This document shows, in pieces, positions 8,297 through 18,373 of a DNA stretch of 64,000 nt. How positions within the stretch are numbered: the first letter of the stretch is position 1; each line of letters opens with the position of its first letter. Below the pieces are notes generated by a model. That model searched no databases, was not told the origin of the DNA, and saw only the letters and a program-made list of their open reading frames with translations. The position numbers were made by a program, and so were the translations under genes. Origin of the DNA: Chryseobacterium sp. HSC-36S06 (lineage in GTDB: Bacteria > Bacteroidota > Bacteroidia > Flavobacteriales > Weeksellaceae); contig NZ_JALJZX010000001.1 of NCBI RefSeq assembly GCF_024171485.1, positions 682,001 to 746,000 on the forward strand, written 5' to 3'.

Positions 8297-8875
8297 ATGA
8301 ATGATTTTTTATTTTATCTGAATCTGGGTTGGGAACATATTATTTCACTTGACGCTCTTGATCATCAGCTTTTTGTATTGGTTTTGGTGGCAGTTTTTCT
8401 GATAAAAGACTGGAAAGATATTCTGTGGATTATTACTGCATTTACCATTGGGCACTCAATTACTTTGGCTTTAAGCGTGTTTGATATTGTACGGGCACCG
8501 GCAAAATGGGTGGAATTTTTAATCCCGCTTACCATTGTCATTACGGCTTTTGATAATATCCTGATGAGAAACCGGCCGAACAATCTGATGAAGATGAATT
8601 TTTATCTCGCGCTTTTTTTCGGTTTGATTCACGGGATGGGATTTGCAAACACCGCAAGAATGATGATCGCAAATGAACAGCACATTTTCGTTCCCCTGCT
8701 TGGATTTAATATCGGATTGGAGCTAGGTCAGCTTGCAGTAGTAGTTGCGATTTTAATCATTCAGTTTATCCTGCTAAACCTTTTTAAAGTCAACCGGAAA
8801 GACTGGATTATGTTTATCTCTTCAGGAGTTTTTGCACTGTCCTTAAAAATGACATTAGAAAGAATTCCGTTTTAA
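8297..8875 (+). CDS. HupE/UreJ family membrane protein
   Basis: This 192-residue integral membrane protein has about six hydrophobic segments and the HupE/UreJ histidine motifs. These are HIISLDALDHQLF at the N terminus, FTIGHSITLAL in the second segment, and FGLIHGMGFA near the middle. Some HupE and UreJ members are nickel or cobalt permeases, but the flavobacterial form is not tied to a hydrogenase or urease here, so the substrate is unknown. ATG codons at 8288 and 8297 are both possible. A near-consensus -7 box at 8258-8266 lies upstream of both, ruling out the TTG at 8264. I chose 8297 (MNDFLFYLNLGWEH). Confidence 0.85.
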   Translation: MNDFLFYLNLGWEHIISLDALDHQLFVLVLVAVFLIKDWKDILWIITAFTIGHSITLALSVFDIVRAPAKWVEFLIPLTIVITAFDNILMRNRPNNLMKMNFYLALFFGLIHGMGFANTARMMIANEQHIFVPLLGFNIGLELGQLAVVVAILIIQFILLNLFKVNRKDWIMFISSGVFALSLKMTLERIPF

Positions 8876-8920
8876 GCTGTAAAAGTTTACATTTATAATA
8901 GGTTATCTGTAACGATTTCT

Positions 8921-8928
8921 TAATTTTG
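8921..8928 (+). promoter_or_regulatory. -7 box of the M1 peptidase gene
   Basis: TAATTTTG matches TAnnTTTG. No TTG is found at the -33 distance. The box overlaps the earlier in-frame TTG at 8926 and lies directly before the ATG at 8929, so it favours the start at 8959. Confidence 0.45.
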
Positions 8929-8958
8929 ATGACTATTGTATCAAATCACCACATTCCT

Positions 8959-11331
8959 ATGAAGTTCAAATCCATTTTTTTATCACTTTTTATTCCCTTG
9001 GGAATTTTTGCCCAGGATATTAAAAACAATCCGAACAGCAACCACGGCAATAAGTTTGAGCAGCTTGGCACAATCCTGCCGACACCAAATGTTTACAGAA
9101 CTGCTTCCGGCGCGCCGGGTCAGGGTTACTGGCAAAACCGCGCAGATTATGATATTACTGCTTATCTGGATGAGGATAAAAGAAATTTAAGAGGCTCTGA
9201 AACTGTTACCTATTACAACAATTCTCCCGACGATCTGGATTATCTGTGGCTTCAGCTCGATGAAAATGAGCAGTCTACTGTAAAAAATGCCGGCTATCAT
9301 GATTCATCGTTTATTCCAAAGCAGACCACTACAGAGCGTTTGAAAGTCACAGACCTTCCTGAAAAAAACAACGGCTACGGCGTAAATCTCGAAAAAGTAA
9401 CTGATGCTTCCGGAAAACCTTTAAAGTATGTCGTGAATAAAACCATGATGCGTATTGACTTGCCTAAAGTTTTGAAAAAAGGTGAAAAATTCGTCTTTAA
9501 AATCGACTGGAATTATAATATTCCGAACCGGATGACGATGGGCGGAAGAGGCGGCTACGAAAATTTTCCTGAGGATGGCAATGATTTGTATACCATTACT
9601 CAATGGTTCCCAAGAATGTGCGTGTACAGCGATTTCAAAGGCTGGCAGAATAACCAGTTCACCGGAAGAGGCGAATTTGCCCTTGCATTTGGTGATTATA
9701 AAGTAACGATGAATGTTCCTGCTGACCATATCGTGGCTTCAACGGGTGTTGGTAAAAATTTCGAACAGGTTCTAACCTCTGCACAGCTGCAGCGTTGGAA
9801 GCAGGCGCAGACTGCAAATGAGCCGCTGGAAATTGTAACTTTAGAAGAAGCAAAAAAAGCCGAAAAGAGCAAATCAAAACAGAGAAAAACCTGGATTTTC
9901 GAAGCGGAAAATGTGCGTGATTTCGCCTGGACTTCTTCAAGAAAATTCGTTTGGGATGCGATGAAAGTTGTAATTCCTGAAAACAATAACCAGGTAATGG
10001 CCATGAGTCTTTATCCGAAAGAAGCTTACAACCTTTACCGAAAGTTTTCGACGAAGGCGGTCGCTCACACCATCAAAACCTATTCAGAATATACCGTTCC
10101 TTATCCGTACCCTGTTGCCCAGTCGGTGGAGGCAGCGAACGGCATGGAATATCCGATGATCTGTTTCAACTACGGAAGAACAGAGAAAGACGGAACCTAT
10201 TCCGAAGGAATTAAAAACGGAATGATCGGCGTGATTATTCATGAAGTCGGACATAACTTCTTCCCGATGATTATTAATTCCGACGAAAGACAGTGGAGCT
10301 GGATGGACGAAGGTCTGAACACTTTCGTAGAATACTTAACAGAAGAAAAATGGGACAATAAATTCCCTTCAAGAAGAGGTCCGGCACACACAATTGTAGA
10401 TTACATGAGGCTGCCGAAAGATCAGCTGGAGCCAATAATGGTGAATTCAGAGAATATTATTCATTTTGGTCCCAACGCGTACGCAAAACCGGCAACAGGA
10501 CTTAATATTCTGCGCGAAACTATTATGGGAAGAGAACTTTTCGATGAAGCATTTAAAACGTATTCAAAAAGATGGGCTTTCAAACATCCGGAACCTGCAG
10601 ATTTTTTCAGAACGATGAATGATGCAAGTGGCGAAAACCTCGACTGGTTCTGGCGCGGCTGGTTCTACGGTACGGATGCGGTAGATATTTCAATTGATAA
10701 AGTTACGGTTGCTGCGCCTGATTTAGACGCCGCTCCAAAATCCCGTGAAATTACTTATAATATTGAAAAGCCCTTGCAGAATGATTTCGAGGATATTTCT
10801 AAAATAAGAAACCGAAACGATAAAAACATCGAGTTTTATACCGACAAAGACAAAGCAACTCAGGATTTTTACTGGAGGTACAACCGCGGAATGGAGAAAG
10901 TGGATGATACGAAGAAATATTCCATGAAAGTGGACAATATGGAGAAAGTGCCTTCAAAAGATAAGTCACAGCTGCAGAATGTTTTGGCTTACCAGATCGA
11001 TTTCAGCAACAAAGGCGGATTGGTCATGCCGATTATTCTTGAGTTCACTTTCGAAGACGGAACCAAACTCACCGACAAATCTTCAGCTCAGATCTGGAGA
11101 AAGAACGAGCAGAAAGTTTCGAAAACCTATTATTTCGACAAGAAATTAAAATCGATTCAGCTTGATCCGATGAGAGAAACTGCAGATATTGACACCTCAA
11201 ATAATTTCTGGGGCGAGATTCCTGCTCCTGCTTCTAAATTTGAAGTCTTCAAGCAGAAAAACGAAGCAGCTGCAAGAGGCGCCGCACAGGGACAGGTAAA
11301 TCCGATGCAGGCAGCGGGTAAGAAAAACTAA
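8959..11331 (+). CDS. Secreted M1 family zinc metallopeptidase
   Basis: This 790-residue exported peptidase has a signal peptide (MKFKSIFLSLFIPLGIFAQ) and an N-terminal beta-domain. The gluzincin catalytic domain carries HEVGH at residues 428-432 and the third zinc ligand Glu 451 in WMDEGLN, an exact HExxH-18-E arrangement. The NGMEYP segment stands in place of the usual GxMEN exopeptidase motif. A beta-rich region and a glutamine/alanine-rich tail follow. It is probably periplasmic or surface-exposed and degrades peptides. No Type IX tail is evident. Starts upstream of 8959 overlap the promoter. Confidence 0.92.
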   Translation: MKFKSIFLSLFIPLGIFAQDIKNNPNSNHGNKFEQLGTILPTPNVYRTASGAPGQGYWQNRADYDITAYLDEDKRNLRGSETVTYYNNSPDDLDYLWLQLDENEQSTVKNAGYHDSSFIPKQTTTERLKVTDLPEKNNGYGVNLEKVTDASGKPLKYVVNKTMMRIDLPKVLKKGEKFVFKIDWNYNIPNRMTMGGRGGYENFPEDGNDLYTITQWFPRMCVYSDFKGWQNNQFTGRGEFALAFGDYKVTMNVPADHIVASTGVGKNFEQVLTSAQLQRWKQAQTANEPLEIVTLEEAKKAEKSKSKQRKTWIFEAENVRDFAWTSSRKFVWDAMKVVIPENNNQVMAMSLYPKEAYNLYRKFSTKAVAHTIKTYSEYTVPYPYPVAQSVEAANGMEYPMICFNYGRTEKDGTYSEGIKNGMIGVIIHEVGHNFFPMIINSDERQWSWMDEGLNTFVEYLTEEKWDNKFPSRRGPAHTIVDYMRLPKDQLEPIMVNSENIIHFGPNAYAKPATGLNILRETIMGRELFDEAFKTYSKRWAFKHPEPADFFRTMNDASGENLDWFWRGWFYGTDAVDISIDKVTVAAPDLDAAPKSREITYNIEKPLQNDFEDISKIRNRNDKNIEFYTDKDKATQDFYWRYNRGMEKVDDTKKYSMKVDNMEKVPSKDKSQLQNVLAYQIDFSNKGGLVMPIILEFTFEDGTKLTDKSSAQIWRKNEQKVSKTYYFDKKLKSIQLDPMRETADIDTSNNFWGEIPAPASKFEVFKQKNEAAARGAAQGQVNPMQAAGKKN

Positions 11332-11355
11332 ATCCTTAGTAATTAGGACTAATAT

Positions 11356-11387
11356 AAAGTCATTCAGTAAATGAATGGCTTTTTTTT
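11356..11387 (+). terminator. Terminator of the M1 peptidase gene
   Basis: The stem AAAGTCATTC / GAATGGCTTT (11356-11365 and 11373-11382, one G-U pair) is followed by eight T. It lies 24 bases after the stop codon. Confidence 0.85.
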
Positions 11388-11435
11388 CTGCCAAAATTTC
11401 ACATTCCTTTAACAGTGAATGACAGATTTTCAGAT

Positions 11436-11443
11436 TACTTTTG
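11436..11443 (+). promoter_or_regulatory. -7 box of the groES-groEL operon
   Basis: TACTTTTG matches TAnnTTTG about 57 bases before the groES ATG. No clear -33 TTG is present, and I see no CIRCE-like inverted repeat nearby. Confidence 0.45.
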
Positions 11444-11499
11444 TTGGCATCGTTTTAGAGAATAACAGTTCATCATTTAATAATTTAAACCAAAAAAAT

Positions 11500-11778
11500 A
11501 TGTCAGTAAATTTTAAACCATTAGCAGACCGCGTTCTGGTAGAGCCAACTGCTGCGGAAACTACTACCGCATCAGGAATCATTATCCCCGACACCGCAAA
11601 AGAAAAACCACAGGAAGGTATTGTTGTGGCAGTAGGTCCGGGCAAAAAAGATGAGCCAACAACCGTTCAGGTAGGCGACAAAGTACTTTACGGAAAATAT
11701 TCAGGTTCTGAATTAAAACTTGATGGCAAAGATTATTTAATTGTAAAAGAAGGTGATTTGTTAGGAATCATTGGCTAA
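11500..11778 (+). CDS. groES: Co-chaperonin GroES
   Basis: This 92-residue protein forms the heptameric lid of the GroEL folding chamber. It has the opening [12 protein letters not shown], the flexible mobile loop with [14 protein letters not shown] that contacts GroEL, and the ending [11 protein letters not shown]. Length is slightly below the usual 95-97 but complete. An upstream in-frame ATG at 11419 would add 27 unrelated residues and lies before the -7 box, so ATG at 11500 is used. Unusually, groEL does not follow directly. A four-helix-bundle gene lies between them. Confidence 0.97.
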   Translation: MSVNFKPLADRVLVEPTAAETTTASGIIIPDTAKEKPQEGIVVAVGPGKKDEPTTVQVGDKVLYGKYSGSELKLDGKDYLIVKEGDLLGIIG

Positions 11779-11783
11779 CAGAT

Positions 11784-11793
11784 GCTTTTGGCT
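11784..11793. repeat. Left arm of inverted repeat around the four-helix-bundle gene
   Basis: GCTTTTGGCT at 11784-11793 is the exact inverse of AGCCAAAAGC at 12218-12227. The pair encloses the gene inserted between groES and groEL. Confidence 0.5.
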
Positions 11794-11826
11794 GATAGCC
11801 TCTGGCAATATTAACTAAGGCAATCT

Positions 11827-12183
11827 ATGAGAGATTTTAAAAAGTTTGAAGTTTGGCAGTTGAGTCATCAATTAACATTAAAAATATATACTTCAACCAA
11901 AAGTTTTCCGAAGGAAGAAATTTTTGGATTAACTTCTCAAATCAGAAGATCGTTCGCTTCAATCGGATATAATATTTCAGAAGGAAGTGGAAGAAATTCG
12001 GACAAAGAGTTTGCAAATTATATCAATATTGCATTAGGATCATCCAATGAAGCCGAAAACCAATTAATTCTTGCTAAAGATTTAGATTATCTTAATGAAA
12101 ATGATTATCAAAATTTTTTAACTGAATTAACGATTTTAAAAAAGAAGCTTGTTACCCTTTGGAACAGGTTAAATGGAAATTAA
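11827..12183 (+). CDS. Four helix bundle protein (S23 / 23S rRNA intervening-sequence family)
   Basis: This 118-residue protein matches the four helix bundle family first seen as ORFs in intervening sequences of bacterial 23S rRNA. Family marks are FKKFEVWQLSHQL at the start, PKEEIFGLTSQIRRSFASI, then NISEGSGRNSDKEF and helices ending in LTILKKKLVTLWNRLN. The function is unknown, and many copies occur as isolated intergenic genes. Here it sits between groES and groEL, 48 bases after the groES stop codon and 75 before the groEL start, on the same strand. It would therefore be co-transcribed with the chaperonin. Flanking short inverted repeats suggest insertion. Confidence 0.88.
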   Translation: MRDFKKFEVWQLSHQLTLKIYTSTKSFPKEEIFGLTSQIRRSFASIGYNISEGSGRNSDKEFANYINIALGSSNEAENQLILAKDLDYLNENDYQNFLTELTILKKKLVTLWNRLNGN

Positions 12184-13881
<1,698 letters not shown>

Positions 13882-13896
13882 TACAGGCTGCCTCAA

Positions 13897-13923
13897 CCTT
13901 ATAGGTTTCCGAAACCTATAAGG
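13897..13923. repeat. REP-like palindrome downstream of groEL
   Basis: The perfect 12-bp arms CCTTATAGGTTT (13897-13908) and AAACCTATAAGG (13912-13923) have loop CCG. Arm and loop sizes resemble the RAYT-flanking palindromes but the sequence is unrelated. It lies between the groEL stop codon and the true terminator and has no T-run of its own. Confidence 0.8.
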
Positions 13924-13945
13924 TATCAAAGGTGTCGAAATATAT

Positions 13946-13979
13946 AAATCCGTTCAGAATTTTCTGGGCGGATTTTTTT
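13946..13979 (+). terminator. Terminator of groEL
   Basis: The 10-bp stem TCCGTTCAGA / TCTGGGCGGA (13949-13958 and 13963-13972, with G-U pairs) has loop ATTT and is followed by seven T. Confidence 0.85.
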
Positions 13980-13981
13980 GT

Positions 13982-14017
13982 AGCCGGGAACCTGCTCTCC
14001 GCTATTACTCCTCGCTC
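13982..14017. repeat. Truncated copy of the dispersed terminator-associated repeat
   Basis: AGCCGGGAACCTGCT followed by a diverged CTCCTCGCTC segment matches the left half of the element at 37449-37528. It starts right after the T-run of the groEL terminator, the same position the other two copies hold relative to their terminators. The right half is not recognisable. The stretch to 14050 shows nothing further. Confidence 0.6.
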
Positions 14018-14050
14018 AGCCCCTTGCTGCAGCATGAATACTTCGTGTGG

Positions 14051-14386
14051 CACAACATTCCGCCAGCCAATTAAAAAACTGCCGGTTCCGTTCCGAAAGA
14101 TTTGCGTCCCAGACAAGAACGTTTAGCTTCGAGCCCTAAAACTTTACCCCAAAACCATAAAATTTTAGGCTACCGACCTAAAAGTTTAGCTCAGCAACCT
14201 AAACGTTTACCCACAGAACCTAAAATTTTACGTTACCGACCTTAATAATTAAGTCAGAAACCTAAAACTTTACACTCTGCACCTAAAGATTGGTGTCGGG
14301 AACCTAAAAGATGTGGTTCCGAACCGAAACATTCACATCCAGAACCGGAACGTTGTCGAATGGAACGATATTCTTCCGCTTCAGCC
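14051..14386. repeat. Tandem array of 21-bp repeats
   Basis: About 16 units of exactly 21 bp run without any insertion or deletion. The clearest thirteen span 14093-14365. The shared core is CCTAAAANTTTA followed by eight or nine variable bases and AA. Best units begin at 14135, 14177, 14198, 14219 and 14261. The core approaches the palindrome TAAAATTTTA. Units toward both ends drift to CCGAAAC or CCGGAAC. The period equals seven codons, but the best frame contains two adjacent TAA codons at 14243-14248, so coding is unlikely now. It lies between the convergent groEL and pyk genes. Confidence 0.85.
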
Positions 14387-14399
14387 ATCCAAATATACA

Positions 14400-14424
14400 A
14401 AAGCCCGCCATATCGGCGGGCTTT
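14400..14424. terminator. Terminator hairpin downstream of pyk
   Basis: The strong GC stem AAAGCCCGCC / GGCGGGCTTT (14400-14409 and 14415-14424) has a 5-base loop. It lies 20 bases past the pyk stop codon. The T-run is short on both strands. Confidence 0.75.
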
Positions 14425-14444
14425 AAATATTTAATAATAACAAA

Positions 14445-15890
14445 TTAAATCGTTGTTAATCTCAGCGTATTGGTTTTACCGCCTTCGTAAGCCGGTGTTG
14501 CGTTCAGGTTGATCACGAAATCGCCCTGTTCTACAAAACCGTTGCTGTGCGCCAGCATATTCACCTGAATAATGGTTTCGTCGGTAGATTTCTGCATGTC
14601 GTAATAAAATGCACGTACGCCCCAAAGCAGGTTCAGCATCGTAAGCACTCTTCTGTTAGATGAGAATACAATGATATTCGAGTTCGGTCTGTGCGCAGAA
14701 ATCTGAAACGCCGTGTAACCCGAATAGGTGAGGGTAATAATCGCTTCTACGTTGGCAGATTTTGCAATTCTTACCGCTGCCAGGCAAACCCTGTTCGTAA
14801 TAAAACGCTCATCAATACAGTTGAATTCGTGCTCAATCGGTGAGTTTTTGGTTTGGTAGAAATGGGTCTGCTCGATATTTTTAACAATCTTCGACATGTT
14901 TTTCACCACATCAACGGGATATTTACCCACAGATGTTTCCCCGGAAAGCATTACGGCATCAGCACCGTCAAGCACCGAGTTTGCAACGTCGTTTACCTCG
15001 GCTCTGGTTGGGGTTAAACTGGTGATCATGGTCTCCATCATCTGGGTTGCAATAATTACCGGTTTAGAATATTTTCTGGCGATTTCTACCAGATTTTTCT
15101 GAATGGCGGGAACTTCTTCCATAGGAACCTCCACACCCAAATCTCCACGGGCAACCATCAGTCCGTCGCATTCCTGAAGAATCTGTTCGATATTTCTTAC
15201 GCCTTCCGGTTTCTCGATCTTTGCGATGATCGGAGTTTTCAGTTTGTTGGTAGGATGCTTTTTCATGAGTTCCTTCAGATCCACGATATCCTGTGCATGG
15301 CGCACGAAGGATAAAGCGATCCAGTCCAGTTCCAGATCAAGCATGAAGTTCGCGTCTTCCACATCTTTTTCAGTAAGTGCGGGAAGCGAAACATTGGTGT
15401 TCGGAAGGTTCACCCCTTTTTTAGAACTCAGCGGTCCACCCTGTATTGTTTTTGCTCTTACGGTATCAATTTCGTTGGTTTCAATAACTTCTAAAACCAG
15501 TTTACCGTCATCAATAAGGATTCTTTCGCCCACTTTCACATCCTGTGGGAATTTCTGATAGGTCATGTAAACCCTTTTAGAATCTCCCTCTATCTTTTCG
15601 TTGGTAAAGGTGAGGATGTCGCCAGGGTTAAGGTACGACCCTTCTTTTACAACGCCTACACGGAGTTTCGGACCCTGAAGGTCACCGAGAATACCTACCG
15701 AGAAACCGTGTTCCTGATTGAGTTCGCGAATCGTTGCGACGTTTCTTTTAACTAAATCGTAATCGGCGTGAGAAAAATTTATTCTGAAAATATCGGTCCC
15801 TGCCTGGATGAGCTGCAGCATTGTTTCCTTGTCGGATGAAGCAGGTCCCAATGTGGCGATAATTTTGGTTTTTTTTAGATATTTATTCAT
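14445..15890 (-). CDS. pyk: Pyruvate kinase
   Basis: Pyruvate kinase converts phosphoenolpyruvate and ADP to pyruvate and ATP, the last step of glycolysis. The 481-residue protein has TKIIATLGPASSDKETM at the start, the substrate region with FRINFSHADYDLV, and the family signature IIAKIEKPEGVRNI with its catalytic lysine. The MVARGDLGVEVPMEEVPAIQK segment is followed by a C-terminal regulatory domain. Length and order are ordinary. Its start overlaps the end of the IPExxxVDY gene by eight bases, so the two are co-transcribed from the acpP side. Confidence 0.97.
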   Translation of the reverse strand: MNKYLKKTKIIATLGPASSDKETMLQLIQAGTDIFRINFSHADYDLVKRNVATIRELNQEHGFSVGILGDLQGPKLRVGVVKEGSYLNPGDILTFTNEKIEGDSKRVYMTYQKFPQDVKVGERILIDDGKLVLEVIETNEIDTVRAKTIQGGPLSSKKGVNLPNTNVSLPALTEKDVEDANFMLDLELDWIALSFVRHAQDIVDLKELMKKHPTNKLKTPIIAKIEKPEGVRNIEQILQECDGLMVARGDLGVEVPMEEVPAIQKNLVEIARKYSKPVIIATQMMETMITSLTPTRAEVNDVANSVLDGADAVMLSGETSVGKYPVDVVKNMSKIVKNIEQTHFYQTKNSPIEHEFNCIDERFITNRVCLAAVRIAKSANVEAIITLTYSGYTAFQISAHRPNSNIIVFSSNRRVLTMLNLLWGVRAFYYDMQKSTDETIIQVNMLAHSNGFVEQGDFVINLNATPAYEGGKTNTLRLTTI

Positions 15891-16356
15891 AATATTGAAT
15901 TAATTGATAAAGCTCCTCAGAGGGGCTCAGACGAAAATTCTGTATTTGGAACAGCAGATTTTCAGGGAGCAAAATTACGGAAAAATCATCAAATGGCTCT
16001 GATGTTTTCATGATATAATCTACGTCCTGAAAATGTTCGAACAGGAATTTGGTTTCAGTTTCACCGGAAAAGAGTTCGGATGAAATTTTTTTCTGAATGT
16101 GGTGCGAAGATTTGTTTGAAATAAAATGGATACAAAGTTTAGAATCACAGTGAAAAGCACGGAATCTAGGAAAAAAATAATCGTTGTAGTTTCCCTCGAA
16201 AGCAAGGTCTGAAATGCGAGAAAAATTAAAAGAATTCTGCGAATTGAGGTGGTAGAAAAGTTCGTGAGCGGGTACATCTTTGGCAAGGCGTACTAACCCT
16301 ATGTTGAGGTCTTCTTCTTCTCCGTCAATATCCAGCAGGATCTTTTGAGTTTTCAA
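15883..16356 (-). CDS. IPExxxVDY family protein
   Basis: This 157-residue protein belongs to a Bacteroidota family of unknown function named after a conserved motif, seen here in diverged form as FEHFQDVDY near residue 110. There is no signal peptide or membrane segment. The start overlaps the end of rnc by 32 bases and the stop overlaps pyk by eight, so it is tightly coupled to both. The order acpP-fabF-rnc-IPExxxVDY-pyk is characteristic of flavobacteria. The role is unknown. Confidence 0.85.
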   Translation of the reverse strand: MKTQKILLDIDGEEEDLNIGLVRLAKDVPAHELFYHLNSQNSFNFSRISDLAFEGNYNDYFFPRFRAFHCDSKLCIHFISNKSSHHIQKKISSELFSGETETKFLFEHFQDVDYIMKTSEPFDDFSVILLPENLLFQIQNFRLSPSEELYQLIQYYE

Positions 16357-17089
16357 GGATGCTTTGTTTTTTATTTAGAATATAAAATGCTCTTTGTGCG
16401 GCTTTCTCTTCGGCTTTCTTCTTTGAGGTTTCTGTGGCATTCGATATTTTTTCATCTTCCAGCCACACATAACTCCGGAACACCAGGTTTTTGGTGACCT
16501 GCATTTCTTCGCAGGTTTCGTAGCGGATCGAGACTTTCTTTTTCTGGCTCCATTCCAGAAGCAGACCTTTATAACTTACGATCTTATTTTCGAGTTTGTT
16601 GATTTCCGAGGGTGTTAAAAGCCTCTCGAGGACCACTTTTTTACAGGTTTCATAATCAACATCAAGGTAAAGCGCACCAATCAGTGCTTCGAAAAGATTC
16701 CCCGATATATTTTCGCTGAGCGTGCTGGGAGAATCGTTCTGCAGAAATTTCTTAAGTGAAAGTTCATCGCCCAGTTTGTTGAGGTTTTTCCGGTTGACGA
16801 TTTTGGATTTCATCTGGGTCAGATAGCCTTCATTCGCGTTCGGGTACGTTGAAAACAGATGGCAGGATATGATTGCGCCCAAAACAGAATCGCCCAAAAA
16901 CTCGAGTCTCTCGTAATTGTTCTTTTTTGAGGAGGAAGTTTTTAAAGAAAATGCTTCCCGGTAAAGACTGATATTCTGCACGCTGCAACCGGTAATTTTA
17001 CTGATTTCGTTGCTGAGGTAATAATCTTTTTCGGAAAGGTTTTTTTTTCTGTTAACTAGGAATTTAGGAAAATACTTCTTTAACTCCAT
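16325..17089 (-). CDS. rnc: Ribonuclease III
   Basis: RNase III cleaves double-stranded RNA in rRNA maturation and mRNA turnover. The 254-residue protein has the signature ERLEFLGDSVLGA at residues 60-72, which contains the conserved acidic metal ligands, and the second acidic site in NLFEALIGALYLD near 130-143. A C-terminal double-stranded RNA-binding domain follows from about 165, ending with the KKKAEEKAAQRAF helix. It lies 12 bases after fabF in the same direction and overlaps the next gene by 32 bases. Confidence 0.95.
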   Translation of the reverse strand: MELKKYFPKFLVNRKKNLSEKDYYLSNEISKITGCSVQNISLYREAFSLKTSSSKKNNYERLEFLGDSVLGAIISCHLFSTYPNANEGYLTQMKSKIVNRKNLNKLGDELSLKKFLQNDSPSTLSENISGNLFEALIGALYLDVDYETCKKVVLERLLTPSEINKLENKIVSYKGLLLEWSQKKKVSIRYETCEEMQVTKNLVFRSYVWLEDEKISNATETSKKKAEEKAAQRAFYILNKKQSILENSKDPAGY

Positions 17090-17101
17090 CGAATTTTTTG
17101 T

Positions 17102-18346
17102 TTAGATTTTGGAGAAAAGTACACACGCATTGTGGCCACCAAAGCCGAAAGTATTGCTCATCGCAACATTAACTTCTTTTTCTACCGCATGGTGGAAAGT
17201 GAAATTAAGGCGACTGTCGATTTTTTCATCATCAGTAAAATGATTGATGGTTGGCGGAACAACGTTGTAGATAATAGTGTGTATAGCGGCAATAGCCTCA
17301 ATTACACCGGCTGCACCCAATAAGTGACCGGTCATTGATTTCGTGGAATTAATCTGGATATCGTAAGCGTGATCTCCTAGTAATTTAGAAATTGCATTGG
17401 ATTCTGCGATGTCGCCTAATGGAGTAGAAGTCCCATGCATATTGATGTGATCTACTTCGTCAGCCGTTACACCTGCGTCTTCCAGGCAGTTTTTCATTAC
17501 AAGGTAAGCGCCGAGTCCTTCCGGATGAGGTGCGGTCATGTGATAGGCATCTGCACTCATTCCCCCGCCTTTCAGTTCAGCGTAGATGGTTGCACCGCGT
17601 TTTTTCGCGTGTTCGTATTCTTCTAAAATGATAGAACCTGCTCCTTCGCCAAGTACAAATCCGTCTCTGTCTTTGTCGAAAGGTCGGGAAGCTGTTTTAG
17701 GATCATCATTTCGGGTAGAAAGTGCCATCATGGCGTTAAAACCTCCGACACCACTTGCTGTAACTGCAGCTTCGGAACCACCGCACACGATAACATCAGC
17801 TTTACCCAGTTGGATAAGCATTTTAGCATCGATAAGTGCATTGGCAGATGAAGCGCACGCAGAAACAGTGGTATAATTGGGACCGTGGAAACCGTATTCA
17901 ATAGAAATCTGGCCGCCGGTAATGTCCGCAATCATTTTTGGAATAAAGAATGGATTGAAACGTGGAATGTCGGTATTCGCCCAACCCAGAACTTCGTTTT
18001 CGAAAGTTTCTAAACCGCCGATTCCTGAACCCCAGATTACCCCAACTCTGTTTTTATCGAGTTCGCCGTTCAGGATACCGGAATGTACTACCGCTTCTCT
18101 GGCAGCAACAATTCCCAGCTGGGTATTTCGATCCATTTTCTTCGCTTCTTTTTTGTCGAAGTGATCTAATGGGTTGAAATTCTTTACCTCGCAGGCAAAT
18201 TTGGTTTTGAATTGGGAGGCATCAAAAAGAGTAATAGGAGCGGCACCGCTCTCGCCTTTAATAAGACTTTCCCAGTATTCTTTGGCATTATTTCCAATAG
18301 GGGTGATAGCACCAAAACCGGTAACAACTACTCTTTTTAATTCCAT
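17102..18346 (-). CDS. fabF: 3-oxoacyl-[acyl carrier protein] synthase II
   Basis: FabF elongates fatty acids by condensing acyl-ACP with malonyl-ACP. The 414-residue protein has the thiolase-fold start RVVVTGFGAITPIGNN, the active-site cysteine in TTVSACASSANALIDA, and the two catalytic histidines in MHGTSTPLGD and NSTKSMTGHLLGAAG. The ending NTFGFGGHNACVLF is typical of the family. It lies 27 bases after acpP, its carrier substrate, in the usual acpP-fabF order. Confidence 0.97.
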   Translation of the reverse strand: MELKRVVVTGFGAITPIGNNAKEYWESLIKGESGAAPITLFDASQFKTKFACEVKNFNPLDHFDKKEAKKMDRNTQLGIVAAREAVVHSGILNGELDKNRVGVIWGSGIGGLETFENEVLGWANTDIPRFNPFFIPKMIADITGGQISIEYGFHGPNYTTVSACASSANALIDAKMLIQLGKADVIVCGGSEAAVTASGVGGFNAMMALSTRNDDPKTASRPFDKDRDGFVLGEGAGSIILEEYEHAKKRGATIYAELKGGGMSADAYHMTAPHPEGLGAYLVMKNCLEDAGVTADEVDHINMHGTSTPLGDIAESNAISKLLGDHAYDIQINSTKSMTGHLLGAAGVIEAIAAIHTIIYNVVPPTINHFTDDEKIDSRLNFTFHHAVEKEVNVAMSNTFGFGGHNACVLFSKI

Positions 18347-18373
18347 AAATTTTAGATTCTTGTTAATAGAAAA

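Noticed and set aside
14051..14386. Possible CRISPR array
   Set aside because: Units are 21 bp with variable bases inside every unit and no alternation of identical repeats and unique spacers. No cas gene is nearby.
14135..14386. Possible heptapeptide-repeat coding gene in the tandem array
   Set aside because: The frame that follows the 21-bp period contains two adjacent TAA codons and has no start codon, so it is not a present-day gene.
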